From positions 197,970 through 261,969 of the forward strand of contig CABMDC010000012.1 in the NCBI GenBank assembly GCA_902384795.1: DNA of 64,000 nucleotides, in the 5' to 3' direction. Made by a program: the position numbers and the translations under genes. This DNA is from Candidatus Gugararchaeum adminiculabundum (GTDB lineage Archaea > Micrarchaeota > Micrarchaeia > Burarchaeales > Gugararchaeaceae). The notes beneath the pieces are model-generated. The model searched no databases and had not been told where the DNA came from. It saw nothing but the letters and a program-made list of their open reading frames with translations. Below, in pieces: positions 49,142 through 57,376 of this stretch. Position 1 is the stretch's first letter, and every line of letters begins with the position of its first letter.

Positions 49142-50820
49142 AGGCTGGATATTCTCTTTAAAATGCTATTAATCCTTTCCTTGGCATGGGAGCGCCGGGA
49201 ATGTAAATGGCGAACGGAGCTGGTTGTGAATTTTATTTTTGCATTTATGATTGGGCGTGCTTCTTTTGCATTTGCGCGGGCGCGAGTTTGTATTAACGGA
49301 ATTTGATGCCTGCGCGCAGCTGGCCCCAGGGTGATTTGCTTTACTGCGCCGGGTGCAGTTAGAACGAATTTGCTCTCGCCTGATTTTTGTTCTTTTGCCA
49401 TTTCTGCTTTTTGCGCTTCAACTTTTCCTCTTATTTTGCGCGCGCGGATTCTGGGCCTGAGCCCTATCACTTTTGCCAGGGGAACCGCTTCCCTTGCACG
49501 CATAATTTGCAATTGCCGCGTGTTTTTGGAAGCCGCGACCTCGCTCACAACCAAAGCTTCGGCTTCGCTTTCCATAGCTGGTCCGGGGATGGGGGAAGAG
49601 AATATTGCAGGCGCTGGCAGGGATGATGCGATTGAAGCCCTGGCCCGGATTGGCGGATTTAATTCGCTAAAAGCGGAAATTGCAACTGGCGATTGCGCCA
49701 GGATTGGGGTGTGCTGGAAATCTTTGATCCCTGCATTTGAAAGTTCCATTGCTTTTGCCCTGTTTGCGAAAAGATAGGAAACCTTGTTGCTGTTGCTTTG
49801 GAGCACTGTTTCCCTGATTCCGTTGCTTGTGACTATAAAAGAGGAATCGCGCTGGCGGATTGGGAGCAGGAAGGAATCGGCAATGGGTGACTTCTGCCTT
49901 GCCGGAATTCCGTTCAGGATTCCGGTGGCGGATGCAATTGCCAGGGGGAGTTTTATGGGAATTAAAAATGAAACGCCATGTTGGATTCCGTTTGCCTTTG
50001 CCATTGCTTCTGGTTTTTTCGCGCGGATTGACGGTGTGGGGGCGATTGTGGTTAATTGCTGCTTGATGGAAAAGTTTGACTGCCTTTTCAGATTGCTTGC
50101 GCAGGTCAGGGCTGCCCCGGAAAATGCCGCATCAAGCCATTTCATGGAAGCGCCCCTGCGCTGGAATAGGTTGTCTCCGGAAATTCGCTGGAAAATCGCC
50201 TGCTGGGTTTCGCGCATTGGATCGCGAAGGCTGATGAAGCCGACAAATTCAGGGAAGATTAGGCCTGCCTGCAATTTTTGGATAAACCCCCAGGTCAGGT
50301 CGTCCCAGTTTACCTTGAAGCGGTTGACTTCCGAGCACGCGTCAATGTCGCAGGGAGCGCGGTCAAAGCTTGCGAGAATCCGCATCCCGTTTCTTGCCTT
50401 GACATCCCCAATGCCCAGGTAATAGATCTCGCCGCCATTGTCAAATGCCAGGAGGCCGAGAATTTTCCCATGCGCATCAACAATGTAGAATTGAAGGCCC
50501 TCGGAGCCATACTTCGCTATTTTTGAGGGATCGCCATGGTGAAGCACCCCGTCGCTTGATTCTGTCCAGCCCTCAAACTCGCTTATGTGGTCCCCGAGAG
50601 TTGCGTGGTGCCGTATTTTTATTCCCGGAAACATTTCCTTGATGGCCTGGAGAATCGTGAGGTTTCTTCCCTGGAGGTCAAGCTCTTTGTATTGCTGCAC
50701 GCCATTGCGGTCGGTATAGACCACGGAAAATTTGTCATCGGACAGGCGGGCCGTGATTTTTTGATCAATGGAGCCGGAGGCGACTCTCAACTGCACTTCG
50801 CGTATTTCACCAGGAGGCAT
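49138..50820 (-). CDS. Large basic protein, unknown
   Basis: A 560-residue frame. Residues about 1-170 look folded: VQLRVASGSIDQKITARLSD, LTILQAIKEMFPGIKI, and LQFYIVDAHGKILGLLAFDN are beta-rich. Residues about 170-290 have several Cys and Trp (RAPCDIDACSEVNRF). From about 300 on the protein is strongly basic and low in acidic residues, Ala/Ser/Pro/Arg-rich, and looks disordered or simply divergent. I cannot exclude a frame change there. The ATG at 50820 follows a CATATAAC box by about 30 nt. No signal peptide is seen. Confidence 0.45.
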   Translation of the reverse strand: MPPGEIREVQLRVASGSIDQKITARLSDDKFSVVYTDRNGVQQYKELDLQGRNLTILQAIKEMFPGIKIRHHATLGDHISEFEGWTESSDGVLHHGDPSKIAKYGSEGLQFYIVDAHGKILGLLAFDNGGEIYYLGIGDVKARNGMRILASFDRAPCDIDACSEVNRFKVNWDDLTWGFIQKLQAGLIFPEFVGFISLRDPMRETQQAIFQRISGDNLFQRRGASMKWLDAAFSGAALTCASNLKRQSNFSIKQQLTTIAPTPSIRAKKPEAMAKANGIQHGVSFLIPIKLPLAIASATGILNGIPARQKSPIADSFLLPIRQRDSSFIVTSNGIRETVLQSNSNKVSYLFANRAKAMELSNAGIKDFQHTPILAQSPVAISAFSELNPPIRARASIASSLPAPAIFSSPIPGPAMESEAEALVVSEVAASKNTRQLQIMRAREAVPLAKVIGLRPRIRARKIRGKVEAQKAEMAKEQKSGESKFVLTAPGAVKQITLGPAARRHQIPLIQTRARANAKEARPIINAKIKFTTSSVRHLHSRRSHAKERINSILKRISSL

Positions 50821-50879
50821 CCAAAATTCACTTCCACACAATAGAAATTGTTATATGGATGATTCATCCAGCTTATTAT

Positions 50880-51476
50880 GTGCTTTCGGATTCATCCAGC
50901 CTCTATAAAGGAAAGGGTTTCGGGCCCAGGCCCAGCTTCGGCCAGTCTGACATTTTCCGGCTTTTGTGGAATGTGAAAAAAAGGGCCGGAAGGCAGAGGC
51001 TGGCGCGGGCGCTCGGGGTTGGCGAAGGAAGCGCGAGGACCATGATTGAAAGCCTGCGCAAAAAGGGGCTGGTCGACTGCGCGCCCATGGGAGTGAAGCT
51101 GACTGAAAAGGGCGCGAAGGTGGCCGGGAAAATTGACGCGGGAATTGGCGAAGAGGGCTGGGTGGCCGCAGGAAAACTGAGCTATGGGAAAAAAGCCTAT
51201 GGAATCAGGTTGAAGAAAAAAATTTCCAAAGTTATCGGGCTGCGGGATTACGCAATCAGGGTCGGGGCGGAGGGCGCTACTTTTCTGGAGGCTAAAAACG
51301 GGAAATGGATTCTCCCGGGCTGGGGGGCTTCGACCTATGTTGCCGAGCTGGAGAAAATGGGGAAGAGATTCGAGCCCAACGGGATGCTGGCGATAATTTT
51401 CGGAAAGGAGGAAAAGGAAACTGAAAGGGCCGCCTGGGCGACTGCGTTGCGCGCAGCGGGAATAATTAGCGGGTGA
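50880..51476 (+). CDS. DUF4443-type protein with winged helix
   Basis: An archaeal protein of about 198 residues. The N-terminal half is a winged helix preceded by the family's GFGPRPSFG: QSDIFRLLWNVKKRAGRQRL, ALGVGEGSARTMIESLRKKG. The second half is alpha/beta with WILPGWGASTYVAELEK and MLAIIFGKEEKETERAAW, as in DUF4443. Function unknown; a nucleic-acid-binding or metabolite-sensing regulator is likely. The start is uncertain: ATG 50859 or GTG 50880, the latter lying about 27 nt after a TTATATG box. Confidence 0.65.
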   Translation: MLSDSSSLYKGKGFGPRPSFGQSDIFRLLWNVKKRAGRQRLARALGVGEGSARTMIESLRKKGLVDCAPMGVKLTEKGAKVAGKIDAGIGEEGWVAAGKLSYGKKAYGIRLKKKISKVIGLRDYAIRVGAEGATFLEAKNGKWILPGWGASTYVAELEKMGKRFEPNGMLAIIFGKEEKETERAAWATALRAAGIISG

Positions 51477-52056
51477 AGGTGGAGGCGTTTCTCCAGAGAA
51501 TTGTGTGTATTTTCACAGCTTCGCCACTTGGAAGGGTCGCGGTGCGGTCAACGCTCACTGATTCGATCGCATTGGTTGGTCGGGCGCCGAATATGCATGG
51601 ATTTATGCAGGGATCGTTATTGTCGCAGCATATGAGGGAGTTGGGGTTTGAGGCAGAGCCGGCGGGGTAGGAAACATTTTCGATGGTGATGTAGAACTCA
51701 TAGTTCTGCGCGCCGAGACTCTTTTTGATGTCATTATAATTGCCAGTGATTGGCCGGGTCAGGGAGAGAAACCGTTTTGCTTTGTATATATCTAGTTTCT
51801 GATAGGTCCAGTTTTTCATCAGCCCGTATTGCCCGGCTACTGCCCCCGGGTCGGCCCAATTAGTTGGAGCGCCCGGTGTCATCAACAGGTCGGAAACACG
51901 CAAAGTGGCCAGGTACATGTTTTCGCGCGTGTCGTCAAAGCTGTTGCGGATTCCCCACCAGTAGGTCGTAAGCAGGAAAAGCGCGATTAGGAAAACGACC
52001 GCGCCCATTATGACGTCAAATGAAAAAAACTGTCCGCGTTTCAAGGTGTGGTGCAT
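51466..52056 (-). CDS. Type IV pilin-like protein (third of the cluster)
   Basis: A 196-residue protein with an N-terminal KRGQFFSFDVIMGAVVFLIALFLLT: a basic head, a class III-type site (GQ, then a helix), and a hydrophobic helix. The rest is outside, with conserved-looking paired cysteines CCDNNDPCINPC. It overlaps the next gene (52041) by 16 bp. The three cluster members differ in sequence after the helix and could form one filament or assemble as minor pilins. No pilus ATPase gene is in the window. Confidence 0.75.
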   Translation of the reverse strand: MHHTLKRGQFFSFDVIMGAVVFLIALFLLTTYWWGIRNSFDDTRENMYLATLRVSDLLMTPGAPTNWADPGAVAGQYGLMKNWTYQKLDIYKAKRFLSLTRPITGNYNDIKKSLGAQNYEFYITIENVSYPAGSASNPNSLICCDNNDPCINPCIFGARPTNAIESVSVDRTATLPSGEAVKIHTILWRNASTFTR

Positions 52057-52553
52057 GTTTGATCAACTCTTATTTCTCCTCCAACGTTTGTGAGTATTAC
52101 GCATGGCTCGTCTGGTTTCAGATTTATAATTTTGAGGTCAGTGGTAGAACCAATGGCGATCATTGCGGCATCTGCAGTTATGTTGATGGATGAGAGAGGG
52201 GCTAGCGCGAAGCAGGTCATGCCGCCTGTTGCTGAAATCACTTCGCAGTCCCCTGCCCACTGGCCGCGCACATATCCCCCGTCTGAACCGACCTCGATGG
52301 TGAGGCTTGTGAGCCCGTAGCTCGAGCCCGTGTTTATGCGGTAGATGAATCCGTCTCCCAGGCGCACGGCCGTGTTGATCGCATCGGCGTATTTCTGCAC
52401 CACGGCCTGCTTGAGCTCCGCATCGCGCACTTTCAGGTCAACGAGCTGCTGGCTGGAGAAATAGGCGAAGAACGCCGTGAAAAGCAGGAGAATGAATCCG
52501 AAGTAGACCATGAATTCGATCGCCGCTTGTCCGTGGGAAGTTTTTTTCGCCAT
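52041..52553 (-). CDS. Type IV pilin-like protein with class III signal (second of the cluster)
   Basis: A 170-residue protein. The start MAKKTSHGQAAIEFMVYFGF has the G-QAAIE class III cleavage site followed by a helix, as in archaeal pilins. The outside region has GDCEVISATGGMTC and the end DEPCVILTN with paired cysteines. It starts 4 bp after the upstream stop. Prepilin peptidase would cut after the glycine. Confidence 0.85.
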   Translation of the reverse strand: MAKKTSHGQAAIEFMVYFGFILLLFTAFFAYFSSQQLVDLKVRDAELKQAVVQKYADAINTAVRLGDGFIYRINTGSSYGLTSLTIEVGSDGGYVRGQWAGDCEVISATGGMTCFALAPLSSINITADAAMIAIGSTTDLKIINLKPDEPCVILTNVGGEIRVDQTCTTP

Positions 52554-52557
52554 AAAA

Positions 52558-53130
52558 TCACGCGTGCATTATTATGATATCACTGCCGTTGTTTGTTATA
52601 TTAATCCTTTGAAGGATCGGATTTGTGAAATGGTTCAGGTTGTAATCACCGAAATCAGGGTCGCTGAACTCCGGCATGGTGACGTTTCCCACGGTCATGG
52701 AAATCATGTCCGTCAGCCCGCTGATGGTGTCAATGGTAAGCACTATTTCGTGCTTGGTGGAAATGGGAGTCCCTCCGACGGGAATCGGCTCTGTGGAAAC
52801 CCCGCCTATGGAAATGTTCTGGATCCGCTGGGGCATGAACACCTCGATGGTTGCAGTGGAATTAGGGCCGGAGATATAAACCTGGTCCGCTGTCTCTGCG
52901 AGCTTGCGCGCAAACTGCTCGGAATTGTAGAGCGAGACGTCCGAAGCCTTGTTGCTCGTGGTCCGGAACATGATTAGGAATAGCAGGCTTGAAAGCATGA
53001 GGATGAAACCGAGTATCAGGAGCATTTCGAGCGCCGCCTGCGCCTTTCGGCTCCTTCGCCCGACTTCGCCGAAAGCGCGGCGCATTTGCCCGCTGGCAAA
53101 TCGCGCCTGCGCCTTAATAAATTTTGGCAT
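52558..53130 (-). CDS. Type IV pilin-like protein with class III signal (first of the cluster)
   Basis: A 191-residue protein. The long basic head (RRSRKAQAALEMLLILGFIL) ends in the K-AQAALEM cleavage motif and then a hydrophobic helix with TSNK after it. The head of about 33 residues before the cut is longer than usual. The outside part has a series of beta strands. I chose the ATG at 53130, since an ATTTATAC box about 25 nt upstream points to a leaderless message. Confidence 0.82.
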   Translation of the reverse strand: MPKFIKAQARFASGQMRRAFGEVGRRSRKAQAALEMLLILGFILMLSSLLFLIMFRTTSNKASDVSLYNSEQFARKLAETADQVYISGPNSTATIEVFMPQRIQNISIGGVSTEPIPVGGTPISTKHEIVLTIDTISGLTDMISMTVGNVTMPEFSDPDFGDYNLNHFTNPILQRINITNNGSDIIIMHA

Positions 53131-53158
53131 GGTAGAACATTCCAATCTTAGAGTATAA

Positions 53159-53812
53159 ATGCTTTCGGGTGGTTGCACGCAAAAAAAGCTTCTGATTGTG
53201 GCCCTTTTGGCAGTGGGTTTGCTGGTTTTCGGGTGTTTGGATAATGGGCAGCCACCGGCAGGCAACAACAGCAGCAGCAAATATTCCGAGGGGAACGCGA
53301 GCGCCGCAATTATCGTAACTGTTTACAGCGATTTTCAATGCCCTTTCTGTGGAGTTTCCGAGCCCCAGGAAAACAAGTTCCTGCAGGACCACAGCGCGGA
53401 GGTGAAAATGGAATTCAGGAATTTCCCGCTGGGCATGGAGTGCAACAGTTTGCTGCAGTATGAGATGCACCCGTTCGCGTGCAAGGCCGCCGAGGCCGCG
53501 GAATGCGCGGCTGACCAGAAGAAGTTCTGGGAATACCACCATATGCTTTTTGCGAACCAGGGGAACCTGGGAACCGCCGACCTGAAAAAATATGCCGCTG
53601 ATTTGGGATTGGATTCCGCGCAATTTGACCAGTGCCTTGATTCTGGCGTGAAAAGCGAGGCCGTGAAAAAGGACATCGCCCAGGGGATTGTGCTGGGGAT
53701 TGACAGCACGCCGACAATTTTCATGAACGGGAAGAAAGTCGAATTCAGCAGGATAGACCAGGTGTATGCCGCGCTGGATTCGGCGCTCGCGGATGCGAAA
53801 AAGGGAAACTAA
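53159..53812 (+). CDS. DsbA-like thiol-disulfide lipoprotein
   Basis: A 217-residue protein. Residues about 10-27 are a signal with a lipobox (LLVFGC), so it is anchored outside the cell. The thioredoxin fold has the active CPFC in VYSDFQCPFCGVSEP, the helical insert with MECNSLLQYEMHPFACKAAE, and the cis-Pro loop GIDSTPTIFMNGKKVEF. It is likely to oxidise or isomerise disulfides in surface proteins, many of which in this window have paired cysteines. It is divergent from the pilin cluster; the start regions nearly overlap. Confidence 0.92.
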   Translation: MLSGGCTQKKLLIVALLAVGLLVFGCLDNGQPPAGNNSSSKYSEGNASAAIIVTVYSDFQCPFCGVSEPQENKFLQDHSAEVKMEFRNFPLGMECNSLLQYEMHPFACKAAEAAECAADQKKFWEYHHMLFANQGNLGTADLKKYAADLGLDSAQFDQCLDSGVKSEAVKKDIAQGIVLGIDSTPTIFMNGKKVEFSRIDQVYAALDSALADAKKGN

Positions 53813-53848
53813 ACTTAATTAATTGTTAGAGAGATAAGTTTAGCAGAA

Positions 53849-53953
53849 GCCAGGTTGACAGATAGGCTATGTGCCCGCCTGCAGAGCGGGATAGGGGGGT
53901 TCAGGCCCCTTTTTCTTTGAAAAATCGGCCGCCTAAGATTCCCTCACCTGGCT
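53849..53953 (+). tRNA. tRNA-Cys (GCA) with a probable intron in the T-loop
   Basis: The acceptor GCCAGGT pairs with ACCTGGC (53946-53952), and discriminator T (53953) is the hallmark of tRNA-Cys. The D arm is ACA/TGT with a GG-bearing loop. The anticodon stem CCCGC pairs with GCGGG, and the loop CTGCAGA carries GCA. The T-stem GGGGG pairs with CCCTC with one G-T pair, but the T-loop is interrupted by about 34 nt (53903/4-53936/7). That insert folds as GGCC/GGCC then TTTTT/AAAAA. Removing it gives TTCGATT or TTCAATT, both normal T-loops. A CTTAATTAATT box lies about 30 nt upstream. Confidence 0.75.
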
Positions 53954-54025
53954 TTCTAATTTTTTAGGGGTTAGACCTCCGGCTGAAGGGCAGTTGAGTA
54001 TACATAAATAGACACTAATAACAAC

Positions 54026-54035
54026 CTTTATATAT
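54026..54035 (+). promoter_or_regulatory. TATA box of the orphan radical SAM gene
   Basis: CTTTATATAT is centred about 26 nt before the ATG at 54056, so the message is likely leaderless. Confidence 0.6.
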
Positions 54036-54055
54036 GTCAACTGAGTAAGTATTGC

Positions 54056-55219
54056 ATGCCTAGAAATGACGATCTTCGGAGGATTGACTCTGAGCTCACA
54101 CTCATAGTTGATATGTTCAACATAACCAATGCCTGCTTGAATTATTGCTCTCACTGCCTCTCGAAGGCAACTAAAAATGGAGGGCATCTGAAATTCTCGC
54201 ATATCGAACCGCTTCTTGATTCAGACCGATTGCTTTTTGGGTATGAGTATAATGGACGCGAATTGCAGAGAGGCAAGAAAGGCACAAGCACAACTCTCAG
54301 CGTCGGTGACCCCTTAGAATACGACTCAGAAGGAAAGAACGTGGGAGAGGTTGCTCGCTTAATGCACAAAAAATTTTCATACTTTGATGAGAGTGTTTTT
54401 AGATGTATATTGAAGGAGTTTAAAAATAAAACATACACGCAGCTGGAAACATACGCGCGGCTGCATTCTACATACACTCACACCACTTCTATATTAACTG
54501 CAGTCATAATGCCTGATGACAAGTTCAAGCGCTCGGTGATAGGAAATCTCGCAGAAATAAAAGAAATGGTGCAAATGACCTTGAGCATTAACCTATATCG
54601 CCTAAGGCCAAAAACAGGCTTTGGGATTGAGGAATACAAACGGGCGCTTGAATACACTGTAGAATTGTTAGCTCCGTTTAACCCGGATTTTAATGTGCGC
54701 TTTGATAATTCAAATAAAGACGAAACATTCCAACTTGCAGGGGAGATTACTGGCAAAAAAATCATTGACACATTGGAGGCTTCGCGCTCGGGCAACAATG
54801 AGGATGAAGGGATTATAGCTCGGCAGATAACTCGAGCTGGGTGGGCGAGGTGCTTCAGTGAAAACCGATTTGATGAAACAGGAATAAATAGAAATAATGT
54901 CCAGAGAGCTATGGGATATGAAAGACCTTATGTTGACATAAACGGGGATTACTCGATAACGCTTGCAAATTGTGACCTGCACGGTCCGGAAGGTATTTTT
55001 ATCGGAGATGTCCGCACCCACTCTTCAGAAGATGTAATACAGGAATTGCAAACATTCAAGGAGATTATGCTGAGGAAGCTGGAGGAGGCAGGACCAGCGG
55101 CAAAAGGACGCTCTAACAACATTTACTATGAGAATTTGAAAGAGATAAGAGGGGAGATGCAAGCTGCACGCGAAAAACGCGGTTTCGTTCCTTCCAAAAA
55201 TCCGATTTTGAAAGTTTAA
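54056..55219 (+). CDS. Orphan radical SAM protein
   Basis: A 387-residue protein with a radical SAM cluster motif in ITNACLNYCSHCLSKAT (CX3CX2C, residues about 27-34). The C-terminal part has YVDINGDYSITLANCDLHG followed by IFIGDVRTHSSEDVIQ, like the start of SPASM or auxiliary-cluster regions, although only single cysteines remain. The middle is helical and unrecognised. Codon choice looks less G-rich than its neighbours, and it lies directly after tRNA-Cys, so I suspect transfer. No obvious substrate peptide gene is next to it. Its reaction cannot be told. Confidence 0.65.
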   Translation: MPRNDDLRRIDSELTLIVDMFNITNACLNYCSHCLSKATKNGGHLKFSHIEPLLDSDRLLFGYEYNGRELQRGKKGTSTTLSVGDPLEYDSEGKNVGEVARLMHKKFSYFDESVFRCILKEFKNKTYTQLETYARLHSTYTHTTSILTAVIMPDDKFKRSVIGNLAEIKEMVQMTLSINLYRLRPKTGFGIEEYKRALEYTVELLAPFNPDFNVRFDNSNKDETFQLAGEITGKKIIDTLEASRSGNNEDEGIIARQITRAGWARCFSENRFDETGINRNNVQRAMGYERPYVDINGDYSITLANCDLHGPEGIFIGDVRTHSSEDVIQELQTFKEIMLRKLEEAGPAAKGRSNNIYYENLKEIRGEMQAAREKRGFVPSKNPILKV

Positions 55220-56136
55220 TGTCTAAAAGCATCGTAGCCAGAGCTTTCCACCGGAACTCCCAAAAGGCGGACTCCTTTTTTCTTCACAACTTTTCCGATT
55301 CTAATCAGCTTGAATTTTTTGCTTAATTTTTTGAAGCTCTCCTCGCTGGTTGTTAGAAGCAGTTCGTAATCCCCGCCGTAATCAGCGAGCCCGAGCAAAC
55401 CCAAATCATGCTTTGAGGCGAACATGCGCACGCGCGGGCTAATTGGAAGAAGATCGATGTCAATGCCGACTTTGCTCCTGTGCGCAATCTCGCAGCACGA
55501 GAAAATCAAACCATCGGTGATGTCCACGCCCCCTGCGCCCTCTTTTGCTGCTGCGAGTGAAATTTTCACGCGCACAGGGGGTTCCATGAATGATTTTTCC
55601 AAATCCTTTTGGTTCAGCCCTTTTTGAAGTGAAAATTGCCCGCAGGTCGCCTCGCCCAGATTGCCGGTTGTGAAAACTACCTGCCCGGGCTTTGCGCCCG
55701 AGCGCAGGATCGGATTCTCGCGCTGGGTGCCGATTGCCGTTCCGCAGATGGTGAGCTCGCGCGCGCATTTCATGTCACCGCCGGCGAGCACTGCGCCATG
55801 GCGCTTGCACGCGCGTTTTATGCCTGCGACTATTTCAAGCACCTGTTCCTCGGTGAAAATTTTCGGGACCGCGATGGACGCGAGGAACGCGAGGGGCTGG
55901 GAACCCATGGCAGCCAAATCGCTGAAGTTGGAAACCGCTGCCCTGAAGCCCACTGCTTCCAGCGGAAGCGAGGGCGGGAAATGCGAGGATGCGATCATTA
56001 TGTCCGTTGAAACGGTGATTTTGGATTTGCCTGCAACAAGCACCGCGGCATCGTCGCCCGGAGGAACCAGGAGAACGCGGTTCTTGCCGCACTGGGATAT
56101 TATTTTGTCCACGACACTGCGTTCGGATAGGGGCAT
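55216..56136 (-). CDS. thiL: Thiamine-monophosphate kinase
   Basis: Phosphorylates thiamine monophosphate to the active diphosphate with ATP. Motifs: LVPPGDDAAVL, VSTDIMIASSHFP, FRAAVSNFSDLAAMG (Mg binding), GGDMKCARELTICGTAIG, VDITDGLIFSC and the end LADYGGDYELLLT. The ATG at 56136 gives the usual 306 residues; the frame remains open upstream without meaning. A CTTTAAAAC box is about 26-30 nt before it. It overlaps the radical SAM gene's 3' end by 4 bp, convergently. Confidence 0.93.
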   Translation of the reverse strand: MPLSERSVVDKIISQCGKNRVLLVPPGDDAAVLVAGKSKITVSTDIMIASSHFPPSLPLEAVGFRAAVSNFSDLAAMGSQPLAFLASIAVPKIFTEEQVLEIVAGIKRACKRHGAVLAGGDMKCARELTICGTAIGTQRENPILRSGAKPGQVVFTTGNLGEATCGQFSLQKGLNQKDLEKSFMEPPVRVKISLAAAKEGAGGVDITDGLIFSCCEIAHRSKVGIDIDLLPISPRVRMFASKHDLGLLGLADYGGDYELLLTTSEESFKKLSKKFKLIRIGKVVKKKGVRLLGVPVESSGYDAFRH

Positions 56137-56199
56137 GGATGAATTGAAGCCGGGATTGGTTTTAAAGGTTTCTTTGCCATAAGATGCTGGGTGAGATTT

Positions 56200-57279
56200 A
56201 TGGCTATTTACGACAGAATCCGCAAGGTCACTGTTTTTGATGCAGATGAGGATGTTGCAAAAGTAATCAACGCGCTCGGCAAAACAGGCACGTGCGTCGT
56301 CATTGCCAAGGGAAGGGATTACAAGGGGATAGTGGATGACAGGTGCATTGAATTTTTCAAGGCCGACCCGAGCAAAACCAAAGTTGACAAGGTCGCGATA
56401 AAGGCGCCGATCGTAAAACCGGAGCACTCGCTTCTGGATCTGGTCCATCTTTTCTTTGCAGGAAGATTCAAGGCGCTGCCATTTTACGAGGGAAAACTGC
56501 TCAAGGGAGTCATAACCAAGTCGGATGTGCTCGCCGAGCTGATTGCGAACAACGCGTTTGACCAGAAACCGGTGGCGGATGTGATGAGCAGGCCCGCACT
56601 GGCGGTCGTGGAAACAACAACCATCGCCCAGGCAAGGGCATTGATGCGCGACCACAATGTGAGGAGAATCGTGATCACCAGAAATGGAAAAATTGCAGGG
56701 ATACTTTCAACCTTTGATTTGGCCGCTGCGACAAACTCGCCCAAGGAAAGGGAGCCGCTAGTAAAAACAAAGGCGAGCATCGATGACAAGACAGTGGCGA
56801 GCTTCATGCGCGAGGAAGTGGAGACCATTGGACTGGGAGCTGGATTGCATGATGCGGCAAGGCAGATGGTTGCCAAGGATATTTCAGCGCTGGTGGTTGT
56901 TGATAACGCAAATGGAAAACCCATGGGCGTGATAACCGCGCGGGACTTGTTTGAAACAACGATGATTCCCGAGGAGCCGGATGTTTACATAAGCGGATTG
57001 CATGACAGTGAAAAGGAGAACGTGCCGGAGATCAAGGATGAATGCAAGAAATTGCTGGACAGGGTGGGCAAGAGCCTGGATGTGCAGTACATGACTTTGC
57101 ACATCAAGAACCATGGGAACAGGTATTCGGCGCGCGCAAGGCTCGCGACCGGGAAGAACATGTTCAACGTGAGCGCCACGGAATACGGGATAATGGAAAC
57201 CGTGAAGCACGTGCTCGAGGAAATCCGGAGCATGGTTGCCAAGGAGAAGCCGCAGAACATACATCATTTGCGGGGATAA
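56200..57279 (+). CDS. Four-CBS-domain protein with HPF-like C-terminal domain
   Basis: A 359-residue protein. About residues 1-265 form two pairs of CBS domains, each with the VITKSDVL / GILSTFDLA / GVITARDLF type end, which bind adenine nucleotides in relatives. Residues about 270-355 (VYISGLHDSEKENVPEIKDE, VQYMTLHIKNHG, SARARLATGKNMFNVSATEYG) resemble the ribosome-hibernation HPF/RaiA domain. That suggests an energy-sensing factor for idle ribosomes, which is my inference. GGGTGAG lies just before the ATG at 56200. It shares a TTTAAA region with thiL. Confidence 0.65.
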   Translation: MAIYDRIRKVTVFDADEDVAKVINALGKTGTCVVIAKGRDYKGIVDDRCIEFFKADPSKTKVDKVAIKAPIVKPEHSLLDLVHLFFAGRFKALPFYEGKLLKGVITKSDVLAELIANNAFDQKPVADVMSRPALAVVETTTIAQARALMRDHNVRRIVITRNGKIAGILSTFDLAAATNSPKEREPLVKTKASIDDKTVASFMREEVETIGLGAGLHDAARQMVAKDISALVVVDNANGKPMGVITARDLFETTMIPEEPDVYISGLHDSEKENVPEIKDECKKLLDRVGKSLDVQYMTLHIKNHGNRYSARARLATGKNMFNVSATEYGIMETVKHVLEEIRSMVAKEKPQNIHHLRG

Positions 57280-57376
57280 TGAAAAAAAGTTGGGCGCGAA
57301 GCAAACCGCGCCTTTAAAACTTTTTTCCACAAAAATAAACAAAATAGTAGTGTGCAAGTGCGACCAGTTTGATAAA

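Noticed and set aside
53891-53914. Rho-independent-like terminator (AGGGG/CCCCT followed by TTTTT) after the DsbA-like gene
   Set aside because: The bases are better explained as the T-stem and intron of tRNA-Cys, whose acceptor, anticodon arm and discriminator all fit. Termination could still occur there on some transcripts.
55216-56655. An N-terminal extension of about 170 codons on the thiL frame
   Set aside because: ThiL homologues start near 56136, the extension overlaps the divergent CBS gene, and a TATA box sits in front of the shorter start.
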